Of a stretch of DNA of 9,173 bases, positions 1 to 6,543 are shown one piece after another (the first letter of the stretch is position 1; the number at the start of each line of letters is the position of its first letter). The notes beneath the pieces are model-generated. The model did no database searches and was not told where the DNA came from. It worked only from the letters and a program-made list of their open reading frames with translations. Source of the DNA: Chitinophagaceae bacterium (GTDB lineage Bacteria > Bacteroidota > Bacteroidia > Chitinophagales > Chitinophagaceae); contig CANFLJ010000048.1 in the NCBI GenBank assembly GCA_947447815.1, positions 1 through 9,173 on the forward strand, written 5' to 3'. The position numbers and the translations under genes were made by a program.

Positions 1-128
1 AATAAATCCTGTAGGTTAGGTATTCTGCAAGCCCAGGAAGCAAACCTTAGTCCTGAGATAAAGAAGAATACCCCCAGGGCTATCCTGTTTTTCCTAAGTT
101 CTGTAAGATTGTTCAACATTTGCTTCAT
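1..128 (-). CDS. MFS transporter, N-terminal fragment (cut by window edge)
   Basis: Reading the minus strand from an ATG at 128-126 gives 42 intact codons with no stop before the left edge. The peptide starts with a short basic cytoplasmic segment (MKQMLNNLTELRKNRIALG), followed by a hydrophobic first helix and then FASWACRIPNL. An F-A-S-W-x-x-R-I-P motif right after helix 1 is typical of the YbjJ-like branch of the major facilitator superfamily, whose members are 12-helix secondary transporters of the inner membrane. The substrate cannot be told from this fragment. A second in-frame ATG lies three codons in (119-117); the first is preferred because it keeps the usual N-terminal cytoplasmic segment. 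The gene is divergent from the lipoprotein gene at 306, with 177 bp between them. The family call rests on a short stretch, so subfamily placement is tentative. Confidence 0.75.
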   Translation of the reverse strand, partial: MKQMLNNLTELRKNRIALGVFFFISGLRFASWACRIPNLQDL

Positions 129-135
129 GAGGTTG

Positions 136-143
136 CAAATATC
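136..143 (-). promoter_or_regulatory. Possible -7 box for the MFS gene
   Basis: On the minus strand this reads GATATTTG, one mismatch from the Bacteroidota -7 consensus TAnnTTTG. A TTG triplet lies 14 bp upstream (160-158), which is closer than the usual spacing of about 19. The box ends only 7 nt before the ATG, so the transcript would have almost no leader. This is a weak call from one motif. Confidence 0.3.
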
Positions 144-253
144 ATGCAATGCAGATACAAAAACGAAAGACTAAAAAAGAAAAACTAAAGAAAACAGATC
201 CCCCGAAATTTCAAGGTTGAATTGTAAAATAATTGCTATAAATAAATCTACTA

Positions 254-283
254 TTGATTTACGCCTTCTGCTGCTTACATTTG
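254..283 (+). promoter_or_regulatory. Bacteroidota-type promoter of the lipoprotein gene
   Basis: TTG at 254-256, a 19-bp spacer, then TACATTTG at 276-283 match the primary-sigma promoter of Bacteroidota (TTG, about 19 bp, TAnnTTTG) in both boxes and in spacing. Transcription would start a few bases after 283, giving a leader of under 20 nt before the ATG at 306. This is the most complete promoter in the window. Confidence 0.65.
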
Positions 284-305
284 AAATCTTTATTGATAGT
301 TTAAA

Positions 306-1697
306 ATGAATAGAACCTTCTTAATTATACTGTTGTTTGCTTTAGGCATAACATCTTTTGTATCCTGTACCAAAACAGGCACTATTACCGATCCGAGTGC
401 TTCGGTATTTACTTCGGCGGATACTCTCCACTTCGATACTGTATTTACTACAACTGGTTCAGTTACTCAGTTTGTAAAGATTTTTAATAACAACGATCAG
501 AAGCTGGTACTTAGTAATGTAGCATTAATGGGAGGAAAGTCATCAGTGTTCAGCATGAATGTAGATGGGGTGGCAGGTACTACATTTTCTAATATTGAAA
601 TAGCACCAAATGATAGCGTCTACATCTTTGTGAAAGTGAGTATTGATGCTAATAATAAACAAATGCCATTTATACAGCAGGACAGTATCCGCTATTCTTT
701 TAATGGTAATACTCGGTATATTCAATTGGATGCTTACGGTAGAAATGCAATTTATCTTCGTAATAAAGTAATCACGCAGGATACTACCTTCAACGATTCT
801 TTACCGATTGTTATCCTGGGAGGATTGTTTGTCTTGCCCAACGTAACACTTACGCTGGATGCCGGTACCAGTATTTATTCCCATGCCGACGCTGCCTTTC
901 AGATATTGGGAACATTAAGATCGAATGGAACCTATGACAAAACAGTTAATTTTTTGTGCGACCGACTGGATATTCCTTATAGTAAGTTTCCTGGTAGCTG
1001 GCCGGGTATTTACTTTTATGATCAGAGCGATAGTAGTGTCTTGAATTATACCAACATCAGAAATGCATATCAGGGAGTGGTTGTAAAAAATGCCTCTCCA
1101 CATACCAAACTGACATTAAACCAGTGCATCATTGACAATATTTCTGCCGAAGGAATCATGGCTACCAATAGTTCGGTAACGGCTACCGCCTGCCTGATTA
1201 GTAATTGTGGCAACAATATCGCAATATCACTGGGAGGAAAATATTTCTTTAATCAATGTACCATTGTTACCTACGATAATGATTATATATCGCACAAGAT
1301 TCCGGTGGTGAATGTGAGCAATAATGATGGCACTACTGCCAACTTCTTAAATTGTACATTTAATAATAGCATCATTTACGGATTGGGTGGATTGGTGGAA
1401 AATGAAATTGGGGTTAGTCAAATGGCAGGTCCTTCATTTACACTAAACTTCACTAACGTATTTTACAAGATGAAGAAACCTTTGACGAATGCTAATGTGA
1501 AATTTATTAATAGTACCGAATTTCAATACAATACACCAGCTTTTGATTCTTTGGATTATAGCAATCATGTATACAGTTTTCATCTGAAGGATACGTCTAT
1601 TTGTCTGAATAAAGGCAATCAGTTATACAATGTTGATGCAGACCTTGATGGCAATGCTTTCGACACTCCTTACACGGTAGGATGCTATAACCACTAA
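306..1697 (+). CDS. Lipoprotein with right-handed parallel beta-helix region
   Basis: This is a 463-residue exported protein. Residues 1-20 form a signal peptide with a hydrophobic core (FLIILLFALGITSFV), and S-F-V-S-C at 17-21 is an acceptable, not ideal, lipobox, so Cys21 is the likely lipidated residue. The residues after Cys21 (TKTGT) lack the acidic lipoprotein export signal seen on many surface lipoproteins of the phylum. Residues about 35-145 are rich in short beta strands and resemble an Ig-like beta-sandwich (D-T-V-F-T-T-x-G-S and later N-D-S-V-Y-I-F-V-K-V). From about 165 to 440 the sequence has the pattern of a right-handed parallel beta-helix: short strand repeats with N, G and small hydrophobics, for example V-T-L-T-L-D-A-G-T near 180-188. 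The end carries D-A-D-L-D-G-N, as in the tails of many secreted beta-helix proteins. No catalytic residues of polysaccharide lyases are evident, so the role in the envelope is unknown. The ATG is supported by the signal peptide and by the promoter 22 nt upstream. Confidence 0.85.
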   Translation: MNRTFLIILLFALGITSFVSCTKTGTITDPSASVFTSADTLHFDTVFTTTGSVTQFVKIFNNNDQKLVLSNVALMGGKSSVFSMNVDGVAGTTFSNIEIAPNDSVYIFVKVSIDANNKQMPFIQQDSIRYSFNGNTRYIQLDAYGRNAIYLRNKVITQDTTFNDSLPIVILGGLFVLPNVTLTLDAGTSIYSHADAAFQILGTLRSNGTYDKTVNFLCDRLDIPYSKFPGSWPGIYFYDQSDSSVLNYTNIRNAYQGVVVKNASPHTKLTLNQCIIDNISAEGIMATNSSVTATACLISNCGNNIAISLGGKYFFNQCTIVTYDNDYISHKIPVVNVSNNDGTTANFLNCTFNNSIIYGLGGLVENEIGVSQMAGPSFTLNFTNVFYKMKKPLTNANVKFINSTEFQYNTPAFDSLDYSNHVYSFHLKDTSICLNKGNQLYNVDADLDGNAFDTPYTVGCYNH

Positions 1698-1711
1698 AAG
1701 TCATTTTTTTA

Positions 1712-1729
1712 TTGAGTAACAATACTCAA
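1712..1729. promoter_or_regulatory. Perfect inverted repeat on the gpmI promoter region (possible operator)
   Basis: TTGAGTA (1712-1718), a 4-nt spacer ACAA, then TACTCAA (1723-1729) form a perfect 7-bp inverted repeat. Its right arm overlaps the near-consensus -7 box CAACTTTG at 1727-1734. The T-run lies before the repeat and none follows it, so it is not a standard plus-strand terminator. An operator for a dimeric repressor, or a small leader hairpin, are the plain alternatives. Confidence 0.4.
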
Positions 1730-1734
1730 CTTTG
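1727..1734 (+). promoter_or_regulatory. Probable -7 box of gpmI
   Basis: CAACTTTG differs at one position from TAnnTTTG and ends 24 nt before the gpmI ATG, a usual distance in this window. No TTG sits at the expected spacing; the nearest (1712-1714) is 12 bp upstream, so the -33 part is poor. Confidence 0.35.
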
Positions 1735-1758
1735 CATTTCAAAATTTAAAAGATATAT

Positions 1759-3282
1759 ATGAGCAAGAAAACTATGTTGATTATCATGGACGGATGGGGT
1801 CTTGGAAAAGACAAACATTCCGATGCCATTCAGAATGCAAAAACTCCTTTCGTTTCTGGTCTTTACAATAAATATGCCCACTCCACACTGGTTACCTGCG
1901 GCGAAGAAGTAGGTCTGCCCGATGGACAGATGGGTAATAGCGAAGTAGGTCACCTGAATTTGGGTGCTGGTAGAATTGTTTATCAGGAATTGCAACGTAT
2001 CAATGTGGCTATTCGTACTGGAGAGTTTGCACAAAATGAAACCTTACTTAAAGCGATTCGTTTTGCTAAAGAAAATGATAAGCCGCTGCACCTGATAGGC
2101 TTGGTGAGCGATGGCGGTGTTCACTCACATACCTCCCACCTGAAAGCTATTTGCGATGTAGCAAAACAGGAAGGATTAACCAAGGTATTTATTCATGCCT
2201 TTACCGATGGTCGCGATTGTGATCCTAAGAGTGGCCTGGGTTTCCTTACTTCTTTACAGGAGCATTTGGATAAGTCAGTTGGACAAATAGCAACTATCAC
2301 AGGTCGTTATTATGGTATGGACAGAGATAAAAGATGGGAGCGCGTAAAGTTTGCTTACGATGCAATGACCAAAGGCGAAGGTGAAGTTACAGATGATGTA
2401 CTGGCAGCAGTAAATGCTTCTTATGAAAACGGCGTTACCGATGAATTTCTGAAACCAATTATCAATAGTAAAGTTGCTCGTCCGGATGCAGACATTAAAG
2501 ATGGTGATGTAGCTATCTGTTTTAACTTCCGTACCGACCGTTGCAGAGAGATTACGGTAGTTCTTACTCAACAGGATTTCCCGGAACAAAGCATGAAAGC
2601 GCTGTCCTTGAATTATACTACCATGACCGAATATGATAGTACGTTTAAGAATGTGCATGTGATGTTCGAGAATGATAATTTAGTAAATACCCTAGGCGAA
2701 GTATTAGCAGCGAATGGTAAGAAACAAATTCGTATAGCAGAGACCGAAAAGTATCCGCACGTTACCTTCTTCTTTAGTGGAGGTAGAGAAACGCCTTTCG
2801 AAGGCGAAACCCGTATCATGGCGGCTTCTCCAAAAGTAGCTACTTACGATTTGCAACCCGAGATGAGTGCTTTCGAACTGGCTGATAAGCTGGTTCCTGA
2901 AATAGATAAGGGCTATGCCGATTTTATCTGTCTCAACTTTGCCAATGCAGATATGGTGGGCCATACAGGCGTATTCTCTGCAGTAATCAAGGCGGTAGAA
3001 ACAGTTGATACATGTGTAGAGAAAGTAGTAACTGCTGCATTAAAACAAGATTATACTATCCTGCTTACTGCCGATCATGGCAACTCCGATTATATGATTA
3101 ATGATGATGGAAGTCCTAATACACAACACTCTTTAAACCTGGTTCCTTTGTTTGTAATTGATAAGGAATGGAAGGGCACCCTTGCATCGGGTAAACTAGG
3201 AGATCTGGCTCCTACCTTATTACATATTATGGGACTGGAAATTCCTAAACAAATGACCGGAAATATTCTGGTGAATCCATAA
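1759..3282 (+). CDS. gpmI: 2,3-bisphosphoglycerate-independent phosphoglycerate mutase
   Basis: This 507-residue cytoplasmic enzyme interconverts 3- and 2-phosphoglycerate in glycolysis and gluconeogenesis, using two metal ions (usually Mn) and a phosphoserine intermediate. The length is normal for the family. All hallmark sites are visible: Asp11 in M-D-G-W-G, the nucleophile Ser61 in G-N-S-E-V-G-H, His122 in V-H-S-H, T-D-G-R-D at 149-153, R183 and R189 in T-G-R-Y-Y-G-M-D-R-D, R258 and R261 in F-R-T-D-R, Lys331 in E-K-Y-P-H, Asp398 and His402 in A-D-M-V-G-H, D439-H440 in T-A-D-H-G-N, and His457 in T-Q-H-S. The phosphatase-like domain therefore consists of the two ends, with the transferase domain inserted between about 80 and 310. 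The ATG is the only start that keeps the M-D-G-W strand intact. The gene follows the lipoprotein gene by 61 bp but has its own promoter-like box, and it ends at a strong terminator. Nothing about it looks defective. Confidence 0.98.
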   Translation: MSKKTMLIIMDGWGLGKDKHSDAIQNAKTPFVSGLYNKYAHSTLVTCGEEVGLPDGQMGNSEVGHLNLGAGRIVYQELQRINVAIRTGEFAQNETLLKAIRFAKENDKPLHLIGLVSDGGVHSHTSHLKAICDVAKQEGLTKVFIHAFTDGRDCDPKSGLGFLTSLQEHLDKSVGQIATITGRYYGMDRDKRWERVKFAYDAMTKGEGEVTDDVLAAVNASYENGVTDEFLKPIINSKVARPDADIKDGDVAICFNFRTDRCREITVVLTQQDFPEQSMKALSLNYTTMTEYDSTFKNVHVMFENDNLVNTLGEVLAANGKKQIRIAETEKYPHVTFFFSGGRETPFEGETRIMAASPKVATYDLQPEMSAFELADKLVPEIDKGYADFICLNFANADMVGHTGVFSAVIKAVETVDTCVEKVVTAALKQDYTILLTADHGNSDYMINDDGSPNTQHSLNLVPLFVIDKEWKGTLASGKLGDLAPTLLHIMGLEIPKQMTGNILVNP

Positions 3283-3283
3283 G

Positions 3284-3303
3284 CCGTTTAATTAGTTAAA
3301 CGG
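3284..3303. other. 8-bp hairpin just after the gpmI stop codon
   Basis: CCGTTTAA, loop TTAG, TTAAACGG is a perfect inverted repeat starting one base after the gpmI stop. It has no T-run of its own and precedes the main terminator by 9 bp, so it may protect the mRNA 3' end or assist termination. Confidence 0.5.
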
Positions 3304-3312
3304 AATTAAAAC

Positions 3313-3364
3313 AAAAAGTTGCAAGACGCTGGTTACTGGTAACCGGAATCTTGCAACTTTTTTT
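3313..3364. terminator. Bidirectional intrinsic terminator between gpmI and mscL
   Basis: A 14-bp perfect stem pairs AAAAAGTTGCAAGA (3313-3326) with TCTTGCAACTTTTT (3349-3362). Inside it, GGTTA/TAACC forms a second short stem. The plus strand ends in a T-run, and the A-run on the left gives a T-run on the minus strand. It can therefore end transcripts of both convergent genes, gpmI (stop at 3282) and mscL (stop at 3385). Confidence 0.92.
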
Positions 3365-3384
3365 ATTTGATTTATCAGTAAGAA

Positions 3385-3765
3385 CTACTTCTTTAAAGCA
3401 TCTCTTATTTCTGTCAATAATACTTCAGTAGCGGTAGGGGCAGGAGGAGCCGAAGGTGCAGCTTCTTCTTTCTTTTTAGCAGCATTCATTCCTTTGATAA
3501 TCATAAATAGTACAAATGCTACAATCAGGAAATTAATTACAGCAGAAAGGAAGTTGCCATATTTAACCGTACCAAAGATGGTCAGATCAGCAAGTTTGGT
3601 TAAATGAGCAGCATCTAAAGCTGGCTTCAACAATAAAGGCGTGATAACGTCTTCAATAAAAGAACTTACTATCTTTCCAAATGCGCCACCAATAATTACA
3701 CCCACAGCAAGATCTACTACATTGCCTTTCATGGCAAACTCTTTAAACTCTTTAATCATTCCCAT
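3385..3765 (-). CDS. mscL: Large-conductance mechanosensitive channel
   Basis: This 126-residue inner-membrane protein forms the homopentameric tension-gated pore that releases solutes on hypo-osmotic shock. It starts with the amphipathic N-terminal helix M-G-M-I-K-E-F-K-E-F-A, then the conserved pore-lining first helix N-V-V-D-L-A-V-G-V-I-I-G-G-A-F-G-K-I-V (15-33), which carries the small residues G22, G26 and G27 of the gate. A short periplasmic loop follows (about 46-70), then the second helix F-L-I-V-A-F-V-L-F-M-I-I (79-90). After it come a basic cluster, an Ala/Pro-rich linker (about 102-112) and the C-terminal bundle helix E-V-L-L-T-E-I-R-D-A-L-K-K. A second Met at position 3 is possible as start, but the first fits the family length. 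The gene is convergent with gpmI and shares its terminator. A TACATTTG box lies 19 nt upstream. Confidence 0.97.
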   Translation of the reverse strand: MGMIKEFKEFAMKGNVVDLAVGVIIGGAFGKIVSSFIEDVITPLLLKPALDAAHLTKLADLTIFGTVKYGNFLSAVINFLIVAFVLFMIIKGMNAAKKKEEAAPSAPPAPTATEVLLTEIRDALKK

Positions 3766-3784
3766 TATTTAAATTTTTAGACGA

Positions 3785-3792
3785 CAAATGTA
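3785..3792 (-). promoter_or_regulatory. -7 box of mscL
   Basis: The minus strand reads TACATTTG, an exact TAnnTTTG match, identical to the box before the lipoprotein gene. It ends 19 nt before the mscL ATG. No TTG is found at the usual -33 spacing, so the call rests on the -7 box and its position. Confidence 0.45.
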
Positions 3793-3954
3793 CAATAATT
3801 TTAATATGTGGTGGTTTAATACAAGTTTAAGGGGTTCAAAAGGTTTAAGGTTTGATATTCATAGTCCTTTTATAAATTTTCACAGTTTTGGGTCTTTGTA
3901 TTCAACAGGCCATGACTTCAGTCCTGACATAAAGGAAAAGTGACGTGCCAAACT

Positions 3955-3991
3955 AAAACGGTTTTAACCGTTTTGAATAAATGTTCAAAAC
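3955..3991. repeat. Two overlapping, mutually exclusive inverted repeats
   Basis: AAAACGGTT-TT-AACCGTTTT (3955-3974) is a perfect 9-bp inverted repeat. Its right arm shares bases with a second perfect one, GTTTTGAA (3970-3977), 6-nt loop, TTCAAAAC (3984-3991). As RNA the two hairpins would compete for 3970-3974. Either could act as a weak terminator or a protein-binding dyad; no gene directly adjoins them, the nearest start being about 200 bp downstream. Confidence 0.55.
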
Positions 3992-4170
3992 ATATTAAAT
4001 CCTATTTGTCAGTTTTTTGCATTCGCTCATCAGCTTGCAGTTCTCTCTGTATTTGTATTCCTCACGACTCACGTAAAGCACTTAAGCTACATAAAAATAT
4101 TTTTATATTCGTGGCAGTCTATTTTTAGCATTTAATTCCCTTTTAATTTTACTTTTCATAAATAACATAT

Positions 4171-4178
4171 AATATTTG
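4171..4178 (+). promoter_or_regulatory. Possible -7 box of the DMT transporter gene
   Basis: AATATTTG has one mismatch to TAnnTTTG and ends 14 nt before the TTG start. No -33 TTG is present at the right distance. Confidence 0.3.
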
Positions 4179-4192
4179 CTCAAAGAATTAAA

Positions 4193-5065
4193 TTGAAACA
4201 ATCACTTTCCAACTGGGGTTTATTTATTTTACTGTCGCTTATTTGGGGCAGTTCTTTCATGCTCATGAAGGAAGGAATGAAAGCTTTATCACCCTATCAA
4301 GTAGCTACTATCCGCATACTAAGTGCAGGTTTGATCATGATTCCTTTCTTTGTAAAATCATATAAGCAGATACCAGCAGGAAAAAGAGGATATGTATTGC
4401 TATCGGGTTCTATTGGTAGCTTAATACCTGCATATCTTTTTTGTTTATCCGAAGTAAAAATCGATAGTTCGCTGGTTGGTATGCTTAATGCGCTTACTCC
4501 ATTATTTACTATACTAATAGGTATCCTGCTCTTTGGAATGGTCGTTACCAGAAAGCAAATGATTGGGATACTCATTGGTTTTCTAGGAATGGTTATACTC
4601 CTAATGCCAAAAGGTAGTTTTGGCTTGCAGGATCTGGGTTATGCCATGCTGGTAGTGCTGGCTACTTTCCTCTATGGTATCAATGTGAATGTGGTTCATA
4701 AGCATCTGAAAGAAGTTACGTCGGTCAATATTGTTGCCTTTGCCTTTCCGGCTATACTGATACCTTGTATTATCATACTGACTTCCACCGGTTTCTTTTC
4801 CCAGATAAGAAATGCAACTCCTCAGTTTTATATCTCTACGGCATCGGCATTTGTGTTGGGTAGTATTGGTACTGCTTTTGCAACCATATATTTTTATAAA
4901 CTAATGAAGAGAGCAGGCACCGTATTTGCCTCCATGGTTACTTATGGTATTCCCTTTGTAGCCGTTGCTTGGGGACTGATTCTGGGCGATCATATTACTT
5001 TTCTCGAAATCCTAGCACTGATAATCATTCTAGCAGGAGTAGGCCTCACAAGCAGAAAGAGTTAA
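4193..5065 (+). CDS. EamA/DMT-family metabolite exporter
   Basis: This 290-residue inner-membrane protein has two EamA repeats, about residues 8-138 and 148-288, each with five helices. Predicted helices lie roughly at 9-28, 35-54, 66-86, 95-115, 122-139, 148-167, 179-198, 213-233, 241-263 and 268-286. The first helix carries the family signature L-I-W-G-S-S-F, followed by K-E-G, and S-P-Y-Q-V-A-T-I-R at 33-41 is the usual opening of helix 2. The second repeat keeps the matching late motif around Y-G-I-P-F-V-A-V-A-W-G. The start is a TTG: the next in-frame ATGs (4259 and 4265) would remove most of helix 1, so TTG is chosen. Members export amino acids, purines or other small metabolites; the substrate is not readable from sequence. 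The aminotransferase gene 185 bp downstream is in the same direction, but its own TAnnTTTG box argues for a separate transcript. Confidence 0.93.
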   Translation: MKQSLSNWGLFILLSLIWGSSFMLMKEGMKALSPYQVATIRILSAGLIMIPFFVKSYKQIPAGKRGYVLLSGSIGSLIPAYLFCLSEVKIDSSLVGMLNALTPLFTILIGILLFGMVVTRKQMIGILIGFLGMVILLMPKGSFGLQDLGYAMLVVLATFLYGINVNVVHKHLKEVTSVNIVAFAFPAILIPCIIILTSTGFFSQIRNATPQFYISTASAFVLGSIGTAFATIYFYKLMKRAGTVFASMVTYGIPFVAVAWGLILGDHITFLEILALIIILAGVGLTSRKS

Positions 5066-5074
5066 ATACTAATT

Positions 5075-5101
5075 TGATAATTTGAAGATGTGATAATTTG
5101 A
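5075..5101. repeat. Direct repeat TGATAATTTGA, two copies
   Basis: The 11-mer TGATAATTTGA occurs at 5075-5085 and 5091-5101, 16 bp apart start to start, directly after the transporter stop codon. It looks like a remnant of a short tandem-word array. Confidence 0.6.
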
Positions 5102-5167
5102 TAATGAATACATCTAAATCTCATTCAACCTTTAGTTTTTCTTTTTTTAGTATTTAGTTTTTGTATT

Positions 5168-5202
5168 CCTCTTGCCTCTTTGCCTCTTGCCTCTTTGCCT
5201 TG
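5168..5202. repeat. 15-bp tandem repeat CCTCTTGCCTCTTTG, 2.3 copies
   Basis: Two perfect 15-bp units (5168-5182 and 5183-5197) are followed by a partial unit CCTTG. Each unit is itself a 7-mer plus an 8-mer variant (CCTCTTG, CCTCTTTG). The strand is strongly pyrimidine-rich. It lies 31 bp before the aminotransferase -7 box. Confidence 0.85.
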
Positions 5203-5232
5203 TATTAATTTAGTTTACTACATATTCCCCTT

Positions 5233-5240
5233 TATATTTG
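5233..5240 (+). promoter_or_regulatory. -7 box of the aminotransferase gene
   Basis: TATATTTG is an exact TAnnTTTG match and ends 10 nt before the ATG at 5251, so the leader would be only a few bases long. No TTG is placed at the expected -33 spacing. Confidence 0.5.
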
Positions 5241-5250
5241 CAACCCTATT

Positions 5251-6444
5251 ATGTTACCAATTAGCAATCGTGGAAGTTTGATGCCGGAGTCTCCCATCCG
5301 GAAACTGGCTCCTTTAGCAGAAGCAGCAAAACAAAAGGGACTTACTGTTTATCACCTCAATATTGGGCAGCCCGATATTGCTACCCCCGAGGCCATGATT
5401 AAAGCAGTAAAGGATAATATCAGTCCGGTAATTGAGTACTCGCATAGTGCCGGCAATGATAGCTACCGCAGAAAGCTGGTATCTTATTATGCCAAGCATT
5501 CCATCAATATCCAACACAGCGATATCATCATTACTACCGGTGCCAGCGAAGCTATCTTGTTTAGCTTTCTGGGTTGTCTGGATGTAGGTGATGAGGTAAT
5601 TATTCCAGAACCTTTTTATGCCAACTATTACGCTTTTGCTGTGGTAGCAGGTATCAAAGTAATTCCCGTTTCTTCCTCTATTACCGATGGTTTTTGTTTA
5701 CCCGCTATTGAAGAGATAGAAGCTAAAATTACAAGTCGTACCAAAGCGATTCTTATTTGCAATCCCAACAATCCTACCGGATATTTATATAGCGAACAAG
5801 AATTGAAACAGCTGGAAGAGCTGGTCATAAAATATAACCTGTACCTTTTTGCCGATGAAGCTTATCGCGAGTTCTGCTACGGAGGAAAACACTTCAGTGC
5901 ACTGCAGTTCAATGAAGCTGCTCAGCACGTAATACTCGTAGATAGTATCAGCAAACGTTATAGTGCCTGTGGCTTAAGATTGGGCGCCATCGTTACCAAG
6001 AACAAACTGGTGATCGATACTATCATGAAGTTTGCTCAGGCTAGGCTAAGCCCTCCTTATTATGCACAGGTGGCGGCAGAAGCTGCCATCGATTTGCCGG
6101 ATGATTATTTTGTGGTTACCAAAGCCGAATATAAAAACAGAAGGGATGTGCTGGTTCAACGATTAAATGCTATGCAGGATGTGTATTGCCCCAATCCTGG
6201 TGGTGCATTTTATGCCATGGCCAAACTGCCTATTGATGATTGCGATAAGTTCTGTGCCTGGCTGTTAAACGAGTTTAGTCATAACAATACTACCGTTATG
6301 CTCGCTCCCGGTACTGGTTTTTATGGTACTGCCGGTATGGGCAAACAGGAAGTACGATTTGCCTACGTGCTCAATACGGAAGCTACCAATGCCGCAATGG
6401 ATTGTCTCGAAGCAGCTCTGAAAGTTTATCCAGGAAGAAGGTAA
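5251..6444 (+). CDS. PLP-dependent class I/II aminotransferase (AspB-like)
   Basis: This 397-residue cytoplasmic fold-type I enzyme transfers an amino group between an amino acid and a 2-oxo acid. Readable sites are L-N-I-G-Q-P-D near 36-42 (substrate-side Gly), T-T-G-A-S at 95-99 (cofactor phosphate), N-P-N-N-P-T-G at 171-177 with Asn174 contacting the PLP ring oxygen, A-D-E-A-Y at 201-205 with Asp202 pairing the pyridine nitrogen, the Schiff-base lysine Lys235 in S-I-S-K-R-Y-S-A-C-G-L-R-L-G, and Arg369 in V-R-F-A-Y, which binds the substrate carboxylate. Length and motif spacing fit the aspartate aminotransferase subgroup of COG0436, but related enzymes with aromatic or other substrates look alike, so no symbol is given. 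The opening I-S-N-R-G-S-L-M-P-E-S-P-I-R-K-L supports the first ATG over Met11. It may work with the preceding transporter on amino acids, but this is only suggested by adjacency. Confidence 0.93.
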   Translation: MLPISNRGSLMPESPIRKLAPLAEAAKQKGLTVYHLNIGQPDIATPEAMIKAVKDNISPVIEYSHSAGNDSYRRKLVSYYAKHSINIQHSDIIITTGASEAILFSFLGCLDVGDEVIIPEPFYANYYAFAVVAGIKVIPVSSSITDGFCLPAIEEIEAKITSRTKAILICNPNNPTGYLYSEQELKQLEELVIKYNLYLFADEAYREFCYGGKHFSALQFNEAAQHVILVDSISKRYSACGLRLGAIVTKNKLVIDTIMKFAQARLSPPYYAQVAAEAAIDLPDDYFVVTKAEYKNRRDVLVQRLNAMQDVYCPNPGGAFYAMAKLPIDDCDKFCAWLLNEFSHNNTTVMLAPGTGFYGTAGMGKQEVRFAYVLNTEATNAAMDCLEAALKVYPGRR

Positions 6445-6543
6445 TCTTGCTGTTGAAAAGTATTCTTTACGATAAATTTATGACCACAATATTTTAAATA
6501 TAGTTTAAATATTGCTACTTTCCCATCTCAATAATTATTACTA

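Larger units (their letters stand above)
3766..4192. other. 427-bp intergenic region without a gene
   Basis: This stretch lies between the divergent mscL and transporter genes. It holds the mscL -7 box, two copies of GTTTAAGG (3825-3832 and 3843-3850), an imperfect dyad CATGACT-TC-AGTCCTG (3911-3926), two overlapping inverted repeats (3955-3991), a doubled 7-mer CTCACGA/CTCACGT (4061-4074) and an AT-only palindrome (4091-4106). A 62-codon open frame at 3940-4128 has no recognisable content and runs across the inverted repeats, so it is not called a gene. Confidence 0.6.

Noticed and set aside
2275..2658. 127-codon minus-strand open frame inside gpmI
   Set aside because: It is an antisense shadow of a fully conserved enzyme gene, with no protein features of its own.
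47..3936. Similar words TAGTCCTGAGATAAAG (about 48-63) and CAGTCCTGACATAAAG (about 3919-3934)
   Set aside because: The first copy codes for conserved transporter residues, the match is short and imperfect, and chance similarity of this size is expected in 9 kb.
3931..3950. Minus-strand TGGCACG (3950-3944), like a sigma-54 -24 element
   Set aside because: The -12 element at the required spacing reads TTTTC and lacks the nearly invariant GC, so it is not a credible sigma-54 promoter.
4091..4106. Palindrome ATAAAAATATTTTTAT
   Set aside because: It is made only of A and T, so self-complementarity is likely by chance, and it lacks the GC stem of a terminator.
3940..4128. 62-codon plus-strand open frame
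   Set aside because: It runs across the overlapping inverted repeats, has no recognisable domain, is rich in Cys and Ser from AT-rich non-coding sequence, and has no promoter or leader signal.
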